In this document: positions 37,215 through 46,360 of the stretch, piece by piece | Numbering within the stretch: position 1 is the stretch's first letter | How the letters are laid out: each line of letters opens with the position of its first letter | Assembly (NCBI RefSeq): GCF_008369115.1 | Contig: NZ_VOAZ01000001.1 | Span: 434,001 to 498,000, forward strand | Reading direction: 5' to 3' | Length of the DNA: 64,000 bases | Origin: Psychrobacter sp. ANT_WB68 | Lineage (GTDB): Bacteria > Pseudomonadota > Gammaproteobacteria > Pseudomonadales > Moraxellaceae | Position numbers and translations under genes: made by a program | Notes under the pieces: model-generated | What the model was told of the DNA's origin: nothing | Seen by the model: only the letters and a program-made list of their open reading frames with translations | Database searches by the model: none

Positions 37215-37657
37215 CCCGTTCAAAATAAAACCGATATGTTAATAGTTAGGAGCGACCAGTATAAATTTTTCTGGCTTGCTGCTATCACAGAGGCTATAAA
37301 AAATTCATTCCCAGTCTAACTGTAGCGGTTTTAAAGTGAATTCACTATAGTTGATTTTTAGTCGCGTATTAGTGTGGCAGAGCATTACGCAAAAGGGCAG
37401 GATATTGATTATCCTGCCCTTTTTTAGGTTCTATTTTCGGTTTTTCGGTGCCTTGTTTTTGATACATTTCGCCTAAGTTACTTGCAATACTATCCTAGTC
37501 TTCAATAGCGGCTTAGTGTTATTTTAAAAGATATTGTTATTGAAAGACATTTGTCATTAATAATCCTATAATCATGAATATCCATATAATAACGTGATAC
37601 TTCTAACAAAGTGATAAAAATAATAACCAAACCAATTTTTTTTGAGTGATTTTCTTT
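37215..37657. other. gpmI-ctpA intergenic region
   Basis: About 440 bases holding the gpmI terminator at 37391-37426. The rest is A/T-rich, presumably with the ctpA promoter, which I cannot place. No gene seen. Confidence 0.5.
37391..37426 (+). terminator. Terminator of gpmI
   Basis: AAAAGGGCAGGAT pairs perfectly with ATCCTGCCCTTTT around a 7-base loop, followed by a T-run. Confidence 0.93.
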
Positions 37658-39304
37658 ATGCGTCCTATTAGCTCCTTATCCTTATTGATGTTTAAAAGAT
37701 TGTACAATCCAATGACGACATTATTGATGAGTTCTAACTCTCTTAGCTTTAAATTCTCTCTTAGCTTTAAATTTATGAGTTCGCAGTTATTAAAGCCAGC
37801 TATTCTCACAGGCTTATTGGGTTTAAGCGTTGTGAACATGTCTGCGCAAGCGGCTACTAACAATAATGGGAAAATAAATAATAAGGGCAAGAACCCTACC
37901 GCAAGTTTGCAATTAATCAGTCTAAATACAGATGATGTACCACTTGACGATGGTGCAGATTATTTGTCAGATATCGCGGATATGCTGGAATCTGCGGATC
38001 AAGTTGATGACTCAATAGATGCGGTGGCCGATGAAAGTGCGTTAAGTAATGGCTCAGATGCCATAGATACTGATATTCCAGATGAAGTTGCGCAGGTATC
38101 ATTAAATGCCATCTCTCCTGAAACATTGAAGACCTTTGTTGCAGTGGTTGATTTGGTGCGCCGCGAATATGTAGATGCGGTGAATGATGAAGAATTATTT
38201 AACAATGCTATGAGCGGTATGTTGACCAAGCTTGATAGCCATGCCGAATTTTTGGATGCAGAGGCTTATGAAAATCTACGTGCTTTTACAGAAGGAGACG
38301 TCGGTGATATCGGTATCAAGGTGCAGTATCAGCCAAAGGAAGGCTATTGGGTGATTACTGAGGTGATTGATGGCTCACCTGCCGATAAAAAAGGCATTGC
38401 CGTTGGAGATTATTTGCATCAAGTGGATGAATTTAAGCTTGGTGAAGAAGAAGAAAGTAACGATATTGATCAGCTCTTAACCGGGATTGCTGGCACGCAA
38501 GTGGATGTGGTGACGTCAAAAGCAGGTCGCCGTAAACATACCACGACTTTACAGCGTAATAACAATCATCCGCAAATTATTGAGACACGGCTTGTCGATG
38601 GTATGGCAATTATCAGATTACCGGCGTTTCAAAATAACAGTCGTGAGAAATTACTACAAAGTTTGATTGATTTAGATGCACCCGTCACCGCAGTATTATT
38701 GGACATGCGTGACAATCCGGGCGGCGTGTTGGCATCGGCTGTGAGCGTTGCCAGCTTGTTTATGACCGATACCGACGTGGTACAAGTCAAGGGTCGCCAA
38801 AGTGACTCGAGGACGCTATCGACTCAAGGCCCAGCGTTATTAGAAGCGTTACCAGTAATGGTTTTGCAAAATCGTTATTCAGCCTCAGCCGCGGAGGTAT
38901 TAGCCAGTAGTTTGCAAGCGCAAAAGCGCGCTACTATTTTAGGCGAGGTCAGCTATGGTAAAGGCTCAGTACAGTCCGTCATCCCGCTCAATGATGAGCA
39001 AGCGGTCAAGCTGACGGTTGCCAACTATATGACCGCACTGGGTAAAAAGATAGATGGGGTTGGGGTGGAGCCTGATGTGACTTTGCTGGGTAATGAGAGC
39101 ACATGGGAACACCAGGCACTTGATTTACTCAGACAGCAGGCGCTGCCTTCAGGTATTCGCTTTGTACGCAAGGCGCAAGCAGAAAATAACGCCCATTATG
39201 ATGAAAAAGCTACTAAAAATGAAGCTACTAAAAATAAAGTTGCTCAAAAAAATACGCTCATTAAGCATGTTGTTGAAAAACCAACTGCTAAAGATAAGCT
39301 TTAA
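37658..39304 (+). CDS. C-terminal processing peptidase (S41 family)
   Basis: Periplasmic serine protease of the CtpA/Prc type. A signal peptide (about residues 30-60, ending SAQAA) and an acidic linker precede a PDZ domain (EGDVGDIGIKVQYQPKEGYWVITEV, DGSPADKKGIAVGDYL). The S41 core follows, with DMRDNPGGVLASAV, the Ser in RYSASAAEVLASSL and the Lys in GEVSYGKGSVQSV. The 548-aa protein ends in a Lys/Thr-rich tail. The start is uncertain: GTG 37646, ATG 37658 and later ATGs (37688, 37712) are all possible. Targets are unknown. It converges with pilR. Confidence 0.88.
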   Translation: MRPISSLSLLMFKRLYNPMTTLLMSSNSLSFKFSLSFKFMSSQLLKPAILTGLLGLSVVNMSAQAATNNNGKINNKGKNPTASLQLISLNTDDVPLDDGADYLSDIADMLESADQVDDSIDAVADESALSNGSDAIDTDIPDEVAQVSLNAISPETLKTFVAVVDLVRREYVDAVNDEELFNNAMSGMLTKLDSHAEFLDAEAYENLRAFTEGDVGDIGIKVQYQPKEGYWVITEVIDGSPADKKGIAVGDYLHQVDEFKLGEEEESNDIDQLLTGIAGTQVDVVTSKAGRRKHTTTLQRNNNHPQIIETRLVDGMAIIRLPAFQNNSREKLLQSLIDLDAPVTAVLLDMRDNPGGVLASAVSVASLFMTDTDVVQVKGRQSDSRTLSTQGPALLEALPVMVLQNRYSASAAEVLASSLQAQKRATILGEVSYGKGSVQSVIPLNDEQAVKLTVANYMTALGKKIDGVGVEPDVTLLGNESTWEHQALDLLRQQALPSGIRFVRKAQAENNAHYDEKATKNEATKNKVAQKNTLIKHVVEKPTAKDKL

Positions 39305-39319
39305 GTTAGGCTTATCTTT
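39290..39319. terminator. Terminator-like hairpin at the ctpA stop codon
   Basis: AAAGATAAGC (39290-39299) and GCTTATCTTT (39310-39319) form a perfect 10-bp stem with a 10-base loop containing the stop codon. It could end both ctpA and the convergent pilR transcript. Confidence 0.5.
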
Positions 39320-39350
39320 AGTTTAGGCAGAGCGCTAACATGACCTATGA

Positions 39351-41087
39351 TTACGATTCAAACTGATCTTCAGCGATCTCTAGCTTGGTCATGCGATAGC
39401 GCAAAGAACGAAAAGTTGTGCCCAACAATTCAGCAGCTTGAGTTTTATTCCAACCTGTTTGCTTAAGAGCTGTAATAATAAGCCGTCTTTCCTGTTCTTG
39501 CAGATAATGCTCTAACCCTTGGGCGGGTAATTGACCAGCGGCAATATCTTCTGTATTTACTGCCTTACTTAAAGCCTCTTGCTCATCAGCTTGATTGGTT
39601 AATGGCTCTGACACCCCTCTATCTACTGAGTTGTCAGTTGATTCTACGGTACTAGCTGCTGAGCGCGTGCTCATCGAAGGATAATGCTGAGTAGTAGTGC
39701 GGTAGGGATGCAAATTAGTCTTTGCTTGTTGGATAGTTGGCTGAGGATCGTCTTTAGCTTGAATCTCCGATGGTTCTGTGTCCTTTACCTCTATGCTTTC
39801 TTTTATTGATTCTTGTACTATTTTCTCATTTTTATCTGAAAGAGAAGCGTTAGAGAGGGTCGCTTTATTGTCACTAATATTTTGGCTTACAGATGTTATC
39901 ACTTCTTGGTGACGATCAAAATCAGGCAAACCTAAATGACTTGCATCGATAGTGGACGTTTCCGCTAAGGTTATCGCCCGTTCGAGGACGTTGCGTAACT
40001 CACGAACATTACCAGCAAAGTCATGATGTTGCAGGCGAGCGCAAGCATCATCAGTCAGCAAAGGCAGCGACTCCAATTGCCATTCATCGGCAATTAATGC
40101 TAAAAAGTGCTTGGCTAATACAGGGATGTCATCACGCCGCGCGTTAAGCGTCGGCAGTTTAAGCTCAATAACATTAATACGGTAATATAAATCTTGGCGA
40201 AAATTTCCCGCTTGTACCAGTTGGTTCAAGTCTTTGTGCGTCGCCGATAATATACGAATATCAACCGGTAACTCTTTAGTGTCACCGATTGCGCGCACGG
40301 TTTTCTCTTGAATAGCACGCAGTAATTTGACCTGCATCGCCAATGGCAAGTCGGCTACTTCATCTAAAAAGAGGGTGCCACCATTGGCTTGTTGAAAAAG
40401 CCCTTGTTTATCGGCGACAGCGCCCGTAAAGCTACCTTTCTTATGACCAAAGAACTCTGACTCCATTAACTCTGAGGGTATTGCTCCGCAGTTGACAGCC
40501 ACAAAGCTGCCATCTCGGCGCGGGCTTAAGTCATGAATCAAGCGCGCAACCACTTCTTTACCCGTGCCTGAGGCCCCTGATAAAAAAACGGGTGCTTGTG
40601 AACGAGCCAACTTTAAAATTGTATTCTTTAGCGGGTGCATCACGGCTGAGTCGCCAATGAGGCGGCTATCCAGCATTTTCTGCTCAGGTGAGCGCTCAGG
40701 AGTGGATTTTGCGGCGTTATCTTGATGAATAACCTTGAGTGCGCTCTCGACCAATTGACGCAAACGCGGCAGCTCAAGCGGTTTATTAACGAAATCAAAA
40801 GCGCCTAGCTTTAACGCTTCAATCGCCAAATCCATACTGCCGTGTGCAGTGATAACCGCAATGGGCGTCGTTGAACTGGCGCTAATGTGCTTAACCAACT
40901 CCAATCCTGAACCGTCAGGTAGTTTTAAATCGGTTAAACAAAAATCATAGTCATTTTCCTGCCAATAGGATTTGGCTTGTGACAAAGTATAGGCCACATC
41001 ACTTTTGATGCCCATCTTGGTTAGCGTGATTTGCATTAAGCGGCATAGATCTACTTCGTCATCAACGACTAGCGCGGTTGTGGTCAT
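39351..41087 (-). CDS. pilR: Sigma-54-dependent response regulator PilR
   Basis: NtrC-class activator of type IV pilin transcription with RpoN. It has a receiver domain (residues 1-115, phosphoacceptor D53 in LTDLKLPD) and an AAA+ domain (about 140-385). The AAA+ domain carries Walker A GASGTGKE (171-178), the sigma-54 contact loop GSFTGA (218-223) and LFLDEVADLP. A Fis-type HTH ends the protein (about 530-572, NKTQAAELLGTTFRSLRYRMTKL). Ser at the second position of the GAFTGA loop is common in PilR. A Ser/Thr/Gln/Asp-rich linker of about 125 residues (390-515) makes it 578 aa instead of the usual 440-450. Confidence 0.93.
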   Translation of the reverse strand: MTTTALVVDDEVDLCRLMQITLTKMGIKSDVAYTLSQAKSYWQENDYDFCLTDLKLPDGSGLELVKHISASSTTPIAVITAHGSMDLAIEALKLGAFDFVNKPLELPRLRQLVESALKVIHQDNAAKSTPERSPEQKMLDSRLIGDSAVMHPLKNTILKLARSQAPVFLSGASGTGKEVVARLIHDLSPRRDGSFVAVNCGAIPSELMESEFFGHKKGSFTGAVADKQGLFQQANGGTLFLDEVADLPLAMQVKLLRAIQEKTVRAIGDTKELPVDIRILSATHKDLNQLVQAGNFRQDLYYRINVIELKLPTLNARRDDIPVLAKHFLALIADEWQLESLPLLTDDACARLQHHDFAGNVRELRNVLERAITLAETSTIDASHLGLPDFDRHQEVITSVSQNISDNKATLSNASLSDKNEKIVQESIKESIEVKDTEPSEIQAKDDPQPTIQQAKTNLHPYRTTTQHYPSMSTRSAASTVESTDNSVDRGVSEPLTNQADEQEALSKAVNTEDIAAGQLPAQGLEHYLQEQERRLIITALKQTGWNKTQAAELLGTTFRSLRYRMTKLEIAEDQFES

Positions 41088-41193
41088 ACATCATCTCATT
41101 GTCTTCAAGTACTGCAAAAATATTAAAAAATAATCGTATCAAGGTTTATAGAGCATAAATAGTAGGGTTTATGAAACGCTTGTATGTTTTCAA

Positions 41194-43008
41194 TTATGAT
41201 GAAAACGTTTCCTCTATGCCATGATTAGCTTCATTTTGAATAGCAGGCGCAATCAAGCGAAAGCAGGTTTTTTTATGTTCAGCAATATAAAGCAGGCGCG
41301 CATGATTGGCCTCACAAAATGCCTGTGATAAATATAATCCTAGACCTGTGCCAGCCTTGTCAGTGGTGAAAAAAGGATTAAACAAATGGGTTAAATCCGC
41401 AGTGCTAACGCCCGTACCATCATCTAACACATCAATTATAACATCGTTATCTGCACAATAAATCTCGATTTCCACAATAGCATGAGGGTGAGCATAGCTG
41501 CTATGACGTAAACCATTGTTAATCAAATTGATAAGAACCTGCTCTAACTGATGAATGTCAAACGAGATCGTCGGCTGCGTATTGACGCGTAAAAAAACAT
41601 CATGACCTTGAAAGTAATTGTCTAAAAATACTGGCATCCAATCAGCAAGGACAATCATTTGCTGATTGGCGGTCTGCTGACGAGACAGCTTTAAAACATC
41701 TTCAATAATGCGATTGACGCGTTTGGTTTGCATAAAGATCATTTTATAAAGTTCATGGTTGCCCGCCATTGCATCAGTTTCGCTTACATCGTTATTTGTT
41801 GTCTGGCTCTCTTCAATATCTTCTATTAATAACTGGCTGGCTTGGGAAATAGCTGCTAAGGGATTTCTTATTTCATGAGCAATACTGGCGGTCAGTTGCC
41901 CTAAAGACGCCAGTTTTAATTGCTGGGCACTGGCTTGTTCACGGCGTAAATCCTCTAGCAGAATCAGCTTGCTGTCATCTTTTAAAGGGATAATTTCGAC
42001 ACGCAGCTTACCGACGACTGAAGCATTGGCAACGGCTGGTAACTCATAAATAAAAGTGCGAGATTGTCCAGCCTCCACCGACAGACAGGCGTCAAGCAGT
42101 TGCAGATGTTGTGCGCGCAGCAGCAGCGGAAAATCAGACACGGGTTTATTATTATGACTTGTATCAATAGCCTCTGTCGCCGCTAGCGGGGAAGGATTTG
42201 GAATGCTGAGCAGTTGATGAGCCGCAAGGTTGGCTAAAACAACATGTTTACCGTCAATAACGATGACGCCATTAACCATTTGCGTAATGACTTCTTGATT
42301 AATGACGTTTAAGCGTTCGACTTCCTTAGCGTGGCTCGCCGCTACTTTTTCAACTTGTACCAAACGCTGCGAGATAGACCAACTTAAGCCTCCAACTGCC
42401 AAAAAGCTGGCAGACATCAGTAGCGCGTCACCCAAATTTGCCAAACTCATGCTATTGGCAATGGCATAAAAAAACTGTTGGTAGATAACAAAGATAATCG
42501 CAAGCAAGGTAATGATAAGCGCTTGAGAGCTGTGCAAGAGCATAAAGCTTGCAGCGACCACCACCATATACAGCATGGTCAACTGCAAGTCGGGCGCACC
42601 AGCGGTATAGAGCAGTAAGCTTAAAATAATGACATCTACCCCTAAGCCAAAAGCCAGCTGTCGCCGTAGATGCTTCGTCACCACATAAAACAAACCAAGC
42701 AAAATCAGGCTTAACAGGACATAAAAACTGAGTGCGGTTTGTTGCAAAAAGCTTGGCAATGATGAGCCATCGCTAGAGCGAACCGTGATATAGACCATCA
42801 GCATAGAAAACAGGCTAACGACGAAGCGATAGCTGCTATAGATCAAACCCAACCTACGCAGTTGCGGCAAAGGCAAAGTATCATCGCGCTGTAAATAATC
42901 CGTAATGGCCGTTATAACGCTAATAGTAGATTTCTCATGTTGCTCATGTTGCTTAGATTTTGACGATGGCACAGGCTTTAGAGATTTCATAGGCTTTAAA
43001 GTTTTCAC
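41194..43008 (-). CDS. pilS: Sensor histidine kinase PilS
   Basis: Inner-membrane kinase partner of PilR in control of type IV pili. It has six hydrophobic segments (residues about 58-215), a PAS-like region (about 235-350), the HisKA helix with H378 (TASIAHEIRNPLAAISQASQLL) and an HATPase domain (LINNGLRHS, DDGTGVS, FFTTDKAGTGLGLYLSQAFC). The six-membrane-segment layout is that of PilS. The annotated start is GTG 43008; an in-frame ATG six codons later (42990) is the alternative. Both lie inside an 18-bp tandem repeat. pilR follows 106 bases downstream. Confidence 0.92.
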   Translation of the reverse strand: MKTLKPMKSLKPVPSSKSKQHEQHEKSTISVITAITDYLQRDDTLPLPQLRRLGLIYSSYRFVVSLFSMLMVYITVRSSDGSSLPSFLQQTALSFYVLLSLILLGLFYVVTKHLRRQLAFGLGVDVIILSLLLYTAGAPDLQLTMLYMVVVAASFMLLHSSQALIITLLAIIFVIYQQFFYAIANSMSLANLGDALLMSASFLAVGGLSWSISQRLVQVEKVAASHAKEVERLNVINQEVITQMVNGVIVIDGKHVVLANLAAHQLLSIPNPSPLAATEAIDTSHNNKPVSDFPLLLRAQHLQLLDACLSVEAGQSRTFIYELPAVANASVVGKLRVEIIPLKDDSKLILLEDLRREQASAQQLKLASLGQLTASIAHEIRNPLAAISQASQLLIEDIEESQTTNNDVSETDAMAGNHELYKMIFMQTKRVNRIIEDVLKLSRQQTANQQMIVLADWMPVFLDNYFQGHDVFLRVNTQPTISFDIHQLEQVLINLINNGLRHSSYAHPHAIVEIEIYCADNDVIIDVLDDGTGVSTADLTHLFNPFFTTDKAGTGLGLYLSQAFCEANHARLLYIAEHKKTCFRLIAPAIQNEANHGIEETFSS

Positions 43009-43027
43009 GGGCTCTAAAGCCTTTATA
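42974..43027. repeat. Three 18-bp tandem repeats across the pilS start
   Basis: On the plus strand, units begin at 42974, 42992 and 43010, all opening GGCTnTAnAG or a close variant. On the coding strand they give the repeated start peptide KTLKPM/KSLKPV. As 18 is a multiple of three, gain or loss of a unit would lengthen or shorten the N-terminus without a frameshift. Confidence 0.75.
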
Positions 43028-43062
43028 AGTTGAGCGTAATAGAAGGAGAGGTGCTTAATGAC

Positions 43063-43698
43063 TTACGGTTGAATGAGACCATGACGAATGGCCAAATGGG
43101 TCAGCTTCACATCGCTATCGACCCCGACTTTTTCATAAATACGATAGCGATAGGTATTGATGGTCTTAACACTGACAAATAACTGATCAGCAATTTGCTG
43201 CGGACTTTGGCAGTTCACTACCATCATTGCGACTTGTTTTTCGCGGTCACTTAATAAGTCAAAAGGCGAGCTGGCATTATCAGAAAGCAGTACGTCCGCC
43301 AATTGTTCGGCCACGTCTTGACTGAAATAGCGCCCGCCTTGATAGATTTTTTTGACCGCGCGTATCATCTCATCCAGTGGCGTGCCTTTGGTAATATAAC
43401 CATTGACGCCTGCTTTGATGAGCATCGAAGGGTAAGGCTGCGCTGACATGCTGCTGACGGCTAATATTTTGATACCCATATCCAGCTGAACCAAGCGTTT
43501 GGTGGCTTCAAGACCACCAATATTTGGCATATTGACATCCAGCAATATCACATCAGGACGCAGCTGTTTTGCCATTTTAATCGCCATGTCACCGCTATCT
43601 GCTTCGCCGACCACTTCGATATCGGCACTATCTGCCAGCATACGACTAATGCCCATCCGCACCAAATCATGATCATCTACTACTAATACTCGAATCAT
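43063..43698 (-). CDS. gacA: GacA/UvrY-like response regulator
   Basis: LuxR/FixJ-class regulator. Receiver domain with D54 in [15 protein letters not shown], followed by a LuxR-type HTH ([43 protein letters not shown]). At 211 aa and starting [23 protein letters not shown] it matches GacA/UvrY, whose target in pseudomonads and enterobacteria is the CsrA-titrating small RNAs. It ends 54 bases before pilS in the same direction, so read-through into pilSR is possible. uvrC and pgsA, frequent neighbours, are absent. Confidence 0.88.
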   Translation of the reverse strand: MIRVLVVDDHDLVRMGISRMLADSADIEVVGEADSGDMAIKMAKQLRPDVILLDVNMPNIGGLEATKRLVQLDMGIKILAVSSMSAQPYPSMLIKAGVNGYITKGTPLDEMIRAVKKIYQGGRYFSQDVAEQLADVLLSDNASSPFDLLSDREKQVAMMVVNCQSPQQIADQLFVSVKTINTYRYRIYEKVGVDSDVKLTHLAIRHGLIQP

Positions 43699-44148
43699 AG
43701 TTATACTCTTTTCTATCTGTCAGAATAAAGGGCGCATTGCTAATCTAAAGCTACTTAGAATGTTTTATTTTATCTCGCTCTACTGCCTTACTATAAGAGT
43801 TAGCTCGCATAAAAGTATCCATTAGCAAATACCCTTATATTAAGCGTCATGCTTGAATATTGACTTTGCAATGAAGCCCTTATAAGCTTAAGTGTAATGC
43901 TATATTGCGCTAATGTTAATTAATATTGCTGTAATATAAAGTAAATGTAGTAAAGTTTGAATGTGGCTAAAAAATGACATCTAATTGATTTAGTAGATTA
44001 AACTTAAATGCAAACCATGATACACTAAAAATACAAAAACTCTATGTGAGTATCTACAAACACATCCATAAACGCTACGTACGTTGTTGCTGTTAGTCAG
44101 TATGTAACTGATTCACTCACTAATAGCATCACGGCAGCAGGAGGCATA
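43699..44148. other. Divergent intergenic region gacA / pbpG
   Basis: About 450 A/T-rich bases without a credible gene. It must hold the outward promoters. Several TATAAT-like hexamers occur, but none has a convincing -35. Confidence 0.4.
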
Positions 44149-45249
44149 ATGAAGCAACTACCATTAACCAAACAGCAATTAATCGCTGCTATGATTTCAT
44201 TGAGTTTGGGCAGTGTCGCACAAGCCGCACTTACGATTAATGGTAGTGCTAGCTCAGAGTCTAGTGCTCGCATGAGCTGGGGCGGTGCCGATAGCTTGTC
44301 TGAAGCTCGTAGCATCATGTACAAAGCCAATAATAGTAATAATGGCACGGCGATTAAAAAAGTAGATAGCGGTTACGGTACGACCAATATCACCAATACC
44401 AATAGTTTTGGTAGTAGTAATAATAGCTTTAACAATACCAACAACTATAACACCACCTATCGTGGCAGTTTTGGTAATAGCAACATGATTCCTATCAGTA
44501 CCGATTCGCGTAGTGTGGCGGTCATCGATGCTGAAACGGGCGAATCTATCTACGAAAAAGCTGCTGATATTGCCCGACCAATGGCCAGTATCACCAAAGT
44601 CATGACGGCAATGGTGGTTTTGGATGCAGGTTTGGATATGCGTGAAGAGATAACCCTTGAGCCAGAAGATTTCGTTGGCCCTAAACGTGCCAGCTCAAAC
44701 TTGAAATCAGGTGATCGTCTTAATCGTGCTGAGATGCTGTTAATGGCATTAATGAAATCAGAAAACCCAGCGGCAAAAAGTCTAGCGCGTAATTATCCAG
44801 GTGGTTATAACGCCTTTATCCGTGCCATGAACCGTAAAGCACAAGACTTGGGCATGACCACTGCCTTTTTCGGTGATCCAACCGGTCTTGATAAGCGTAA
44901 CGTTGCCTCATCAAATGATTTGGTGAAAATGGTTCGCGCTGCTGGTAACTACGATGTGATTCGTCGTTTTTCTACCACCAAAAGCTATGATTTTTACGTC
45001 TCTAACTTCTCAAGCGGCAACCGTACTTATAAAGCCAATAACACCAGCAGCTTAGTGCGTGATGGTAGTTATCCAATCGGTATCTCAAAAACAGGCTTTA
45101 TTAATGAAGCAGGTAATTGCGTGGTGATGGAAACCCGCGTTAATAATCGTCCTGCGATTATTGTGATTTTAGGCGCGAACAGTTCAGCGACGCGTTGGGG
45201 TGATGCCAAAAATATCTTAAACAGTTTGGCGACTCGCCGTACGGTGTAA
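44149..45249 (+). CDS. pbpG: D-alanyl-D-alanine endopeptidase, PBP7/PbpG type
   Basis: Periplasmic peptidase of family S11 that cleaves peptidoglycan cross-links. A signal peptide ends at VAQAA (about residue 27). The catalytic motifs are SITK (147-150), SEN (204-206) and KTG (314-316). Absence of the C-terminal PBP5 domain and membrane anchor, and the overall length, favour PBP7 over DacA. Between the signal and the catalytic domain lies an Asn/Ser/Thr-rich stretch of about 50 residues (60-112). AGGAGG at an ideal distance precedes the ATG. Confidence 0.9.
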   Translation: MKQLPLTKQQLIAAMISLSLGSVAQAALTINGSASSESSARMSWGGADSLSEARSIMYKANNSNNGTAIKKVDSGYGTTNITNTNSFGSSNNSFNNTNNYNTTYRGSFGNSNMIPISTDSRSVAVIDAETGESIYEKAADIARPMASITKVMTAMVVLDAGLDMREEITLEPEDFVGPKRASSNLKSGDRLNRAEMLLMALMKSENPAAKSLARNYPGGYNAFIRAMNRKAQDLGMTTAFFGDPTGLDKRNVASSNDLVKMVRAAGNYDVIRRFSTTKSYDFYVSNFSSGNRTYKANNTSSLVRDGSYPIGISKTGFINEAGNCVVMETRVNNRPAIIVILGANSSATRWGDAKNILNSLATRRTV

Positions 45250-45270
45250 GCTTACTGTTTTAGCATTTAT

Positions 45271-45305
45271 AAAAAAGGCTGTTATGCGATATAACAGCCT
45301 TTTTA
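45271..45305. terminator. Terminator of pbpG
   Basis: AAAAAGGCTGTTAT pairs with ATAACAGCCTTTTT around a short loop, with A and T runs on either side. Confidence 0.9.
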
Positions 45306-45330
45306 TTGTGTTGAATTTAGGAAAAACAAT

Positions 45331-45999
45331 ATGATTCAAGCATCGACTGCCAAACCAACTCCAAAGCTATACTTACTCACTAATGACGATGAGTTTGCAG
45401 TTTTATATCCTAAATTAGAAGCCGCATTAGCAACAGGATTAATAGCGCTATTACAAATTCGGCGTAAAAAAATCTTACAATTGGCGGATGGTGCATTAAA
45501 ACTACATGATGAAGCGCAGCAAATAGTCCGCTTAGCGAAAACTTATAAGGTTCCAGTCGTCATTAATGATGATATGAAACTTGCCGAAAAACTCGGTGTT
45601 GGTGTGCATTTAGGTCAGCAAGATGGGGATATCAATCAGGCTAAACATCAATTAGCGCCCCAACAGATTGTTGGTCGTACCTGTCATGGTGAGGTAGCGC
45701 TGGTCAAGGAAGCAAAAAAAGAGGGCGCAAGTTATGCCGCCATGGGGGCAATTTTTGCGTCAAACACCAAACCCAATGCCAATGTCATCTCACGCCAGCA
45801 GCTCATTGAAGGCTGTGAGCAAGGGATTGATATATGTGTGATTGGAGGCTTGAGCGCAGAGAACATTACTGAATTGTCAGGTTTGCCAATTGCTTATGTG
45901 GCAGTCGTTGGTGATATTATGGACTTGCCTATGCATCAAATTGCCGCTCGTTGTCAGCAGTGGCAGCAGGCGCTAAACATGTGGTATGCGCCTGCTTGA
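45331..45999 (+). CDS. thiE: Thiamine phosphate synthase-like protein
   Basis: TIM-barrel enzyme of the ThiE/TenI family that joins the thiazole and pyrimidine moieties. Visible motifs: LYLLTND, LLQIRRK (the usual QLRxK), VVINDD, GVGVHLGQQDGD, GRTCHG (in place of the usual S-x-H), GAIFASNTKPN and IGGLSAENI. The second Asp of INDD replaces the Arg usually found in INDR, and His replaces the common phosphate-contacting pattern around GRTCHG. Function is therefore likely but not certain. The length is 222 aa, with AGGAAA before the ATG. No other thi gene and no TPP riboswitch is next to it. Confidence 0.78.
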   Translation: MIQASTAKPTPKLYLLTNDDEFAVLYPKLEAALATGLIALLQIRRKKILQLADGALKLHDEAQQIVRLAKTYKVPVVINDDMKLAEKLGVGVHLGQQDGDINQAKHQLAPQQIVGRTCHGEVALVKEAKKEGASYAAMGAIFASNTKPNANVISRQQLIEGCEQGIDICVIGGLSAENITELSGLPIAYVAVVGDIMDLPMHQIAARCQQWQQALNMWYAPA

Positions 46000-46030
46000 T
46001 AAAGTATTAAATTAAAATAACGCTGCAATA

Positions 46031-46360
46031 TTATTCAGCATGTTTCATGCAAAGTGTGGCGTAAGGTAAAGCCTGCAAGCGTTGCACTTCAATGTGCTCG
46101 CCGCATACTTCACATTCACCATAAGTGCCGTTTTCAATACGGCTTAGCGCATTTTCGACGTACATTAAGCTTTGACGGGCTTCGCCCATTAAGTTTGTTC
46201 GCATGTCGTTTTGACGATAAGCGATGGCTTGATCTTCCCAATGTTCATTGAGGTCGTCTTGCGGGTTTTGAATATGATCTTTGATTTTATCGATACGAGT
46301 TTCATATTCTTCTTTAAGTTTTAAGAGTTCTTGTTTGGCAGTGTTGAGATCGATACTCAT
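46031..46360 (-). CDS. Short DksA/TraR-type zinc-finger protein
   Basis: Member of the DksA/TraR family that binds the secondary channel of RNA polymerase. It has 109 aa against 151 in E. coli DksA. The coiled-coil part spans residues about 5-75, and the C-terminal finger reads GECEVCGEHIEVQRLQALP then CMKHAE. The first Cys pair is standard; the second is Cys-x2-His instead of Cys-x2-Cys. It may still bind zinc, or belong to the group of short paralogues that act alongside a full DksA. A full-length DksA is not in the window. It converges with thiE across 31 bases. Confidence 0.85.
   Translation of the reverse strand: MSIDLNTAKQELLKLKEEYETRIDKIKDHIQNPQDDLNEHWEDQAIAYRQNDMRTNLMGEARQSLMYVENALSRIENGTYGECEVCGEHIEVQRLQALPYATLCMKHAE

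Noticed and set aside
45250..45330. TPP riboswitch before the ThiE-like gene
   Set aside because: The 80-base gap holds only the pbpG terminator and a ribosome binding site; the conserved CTGAGA element is absent.
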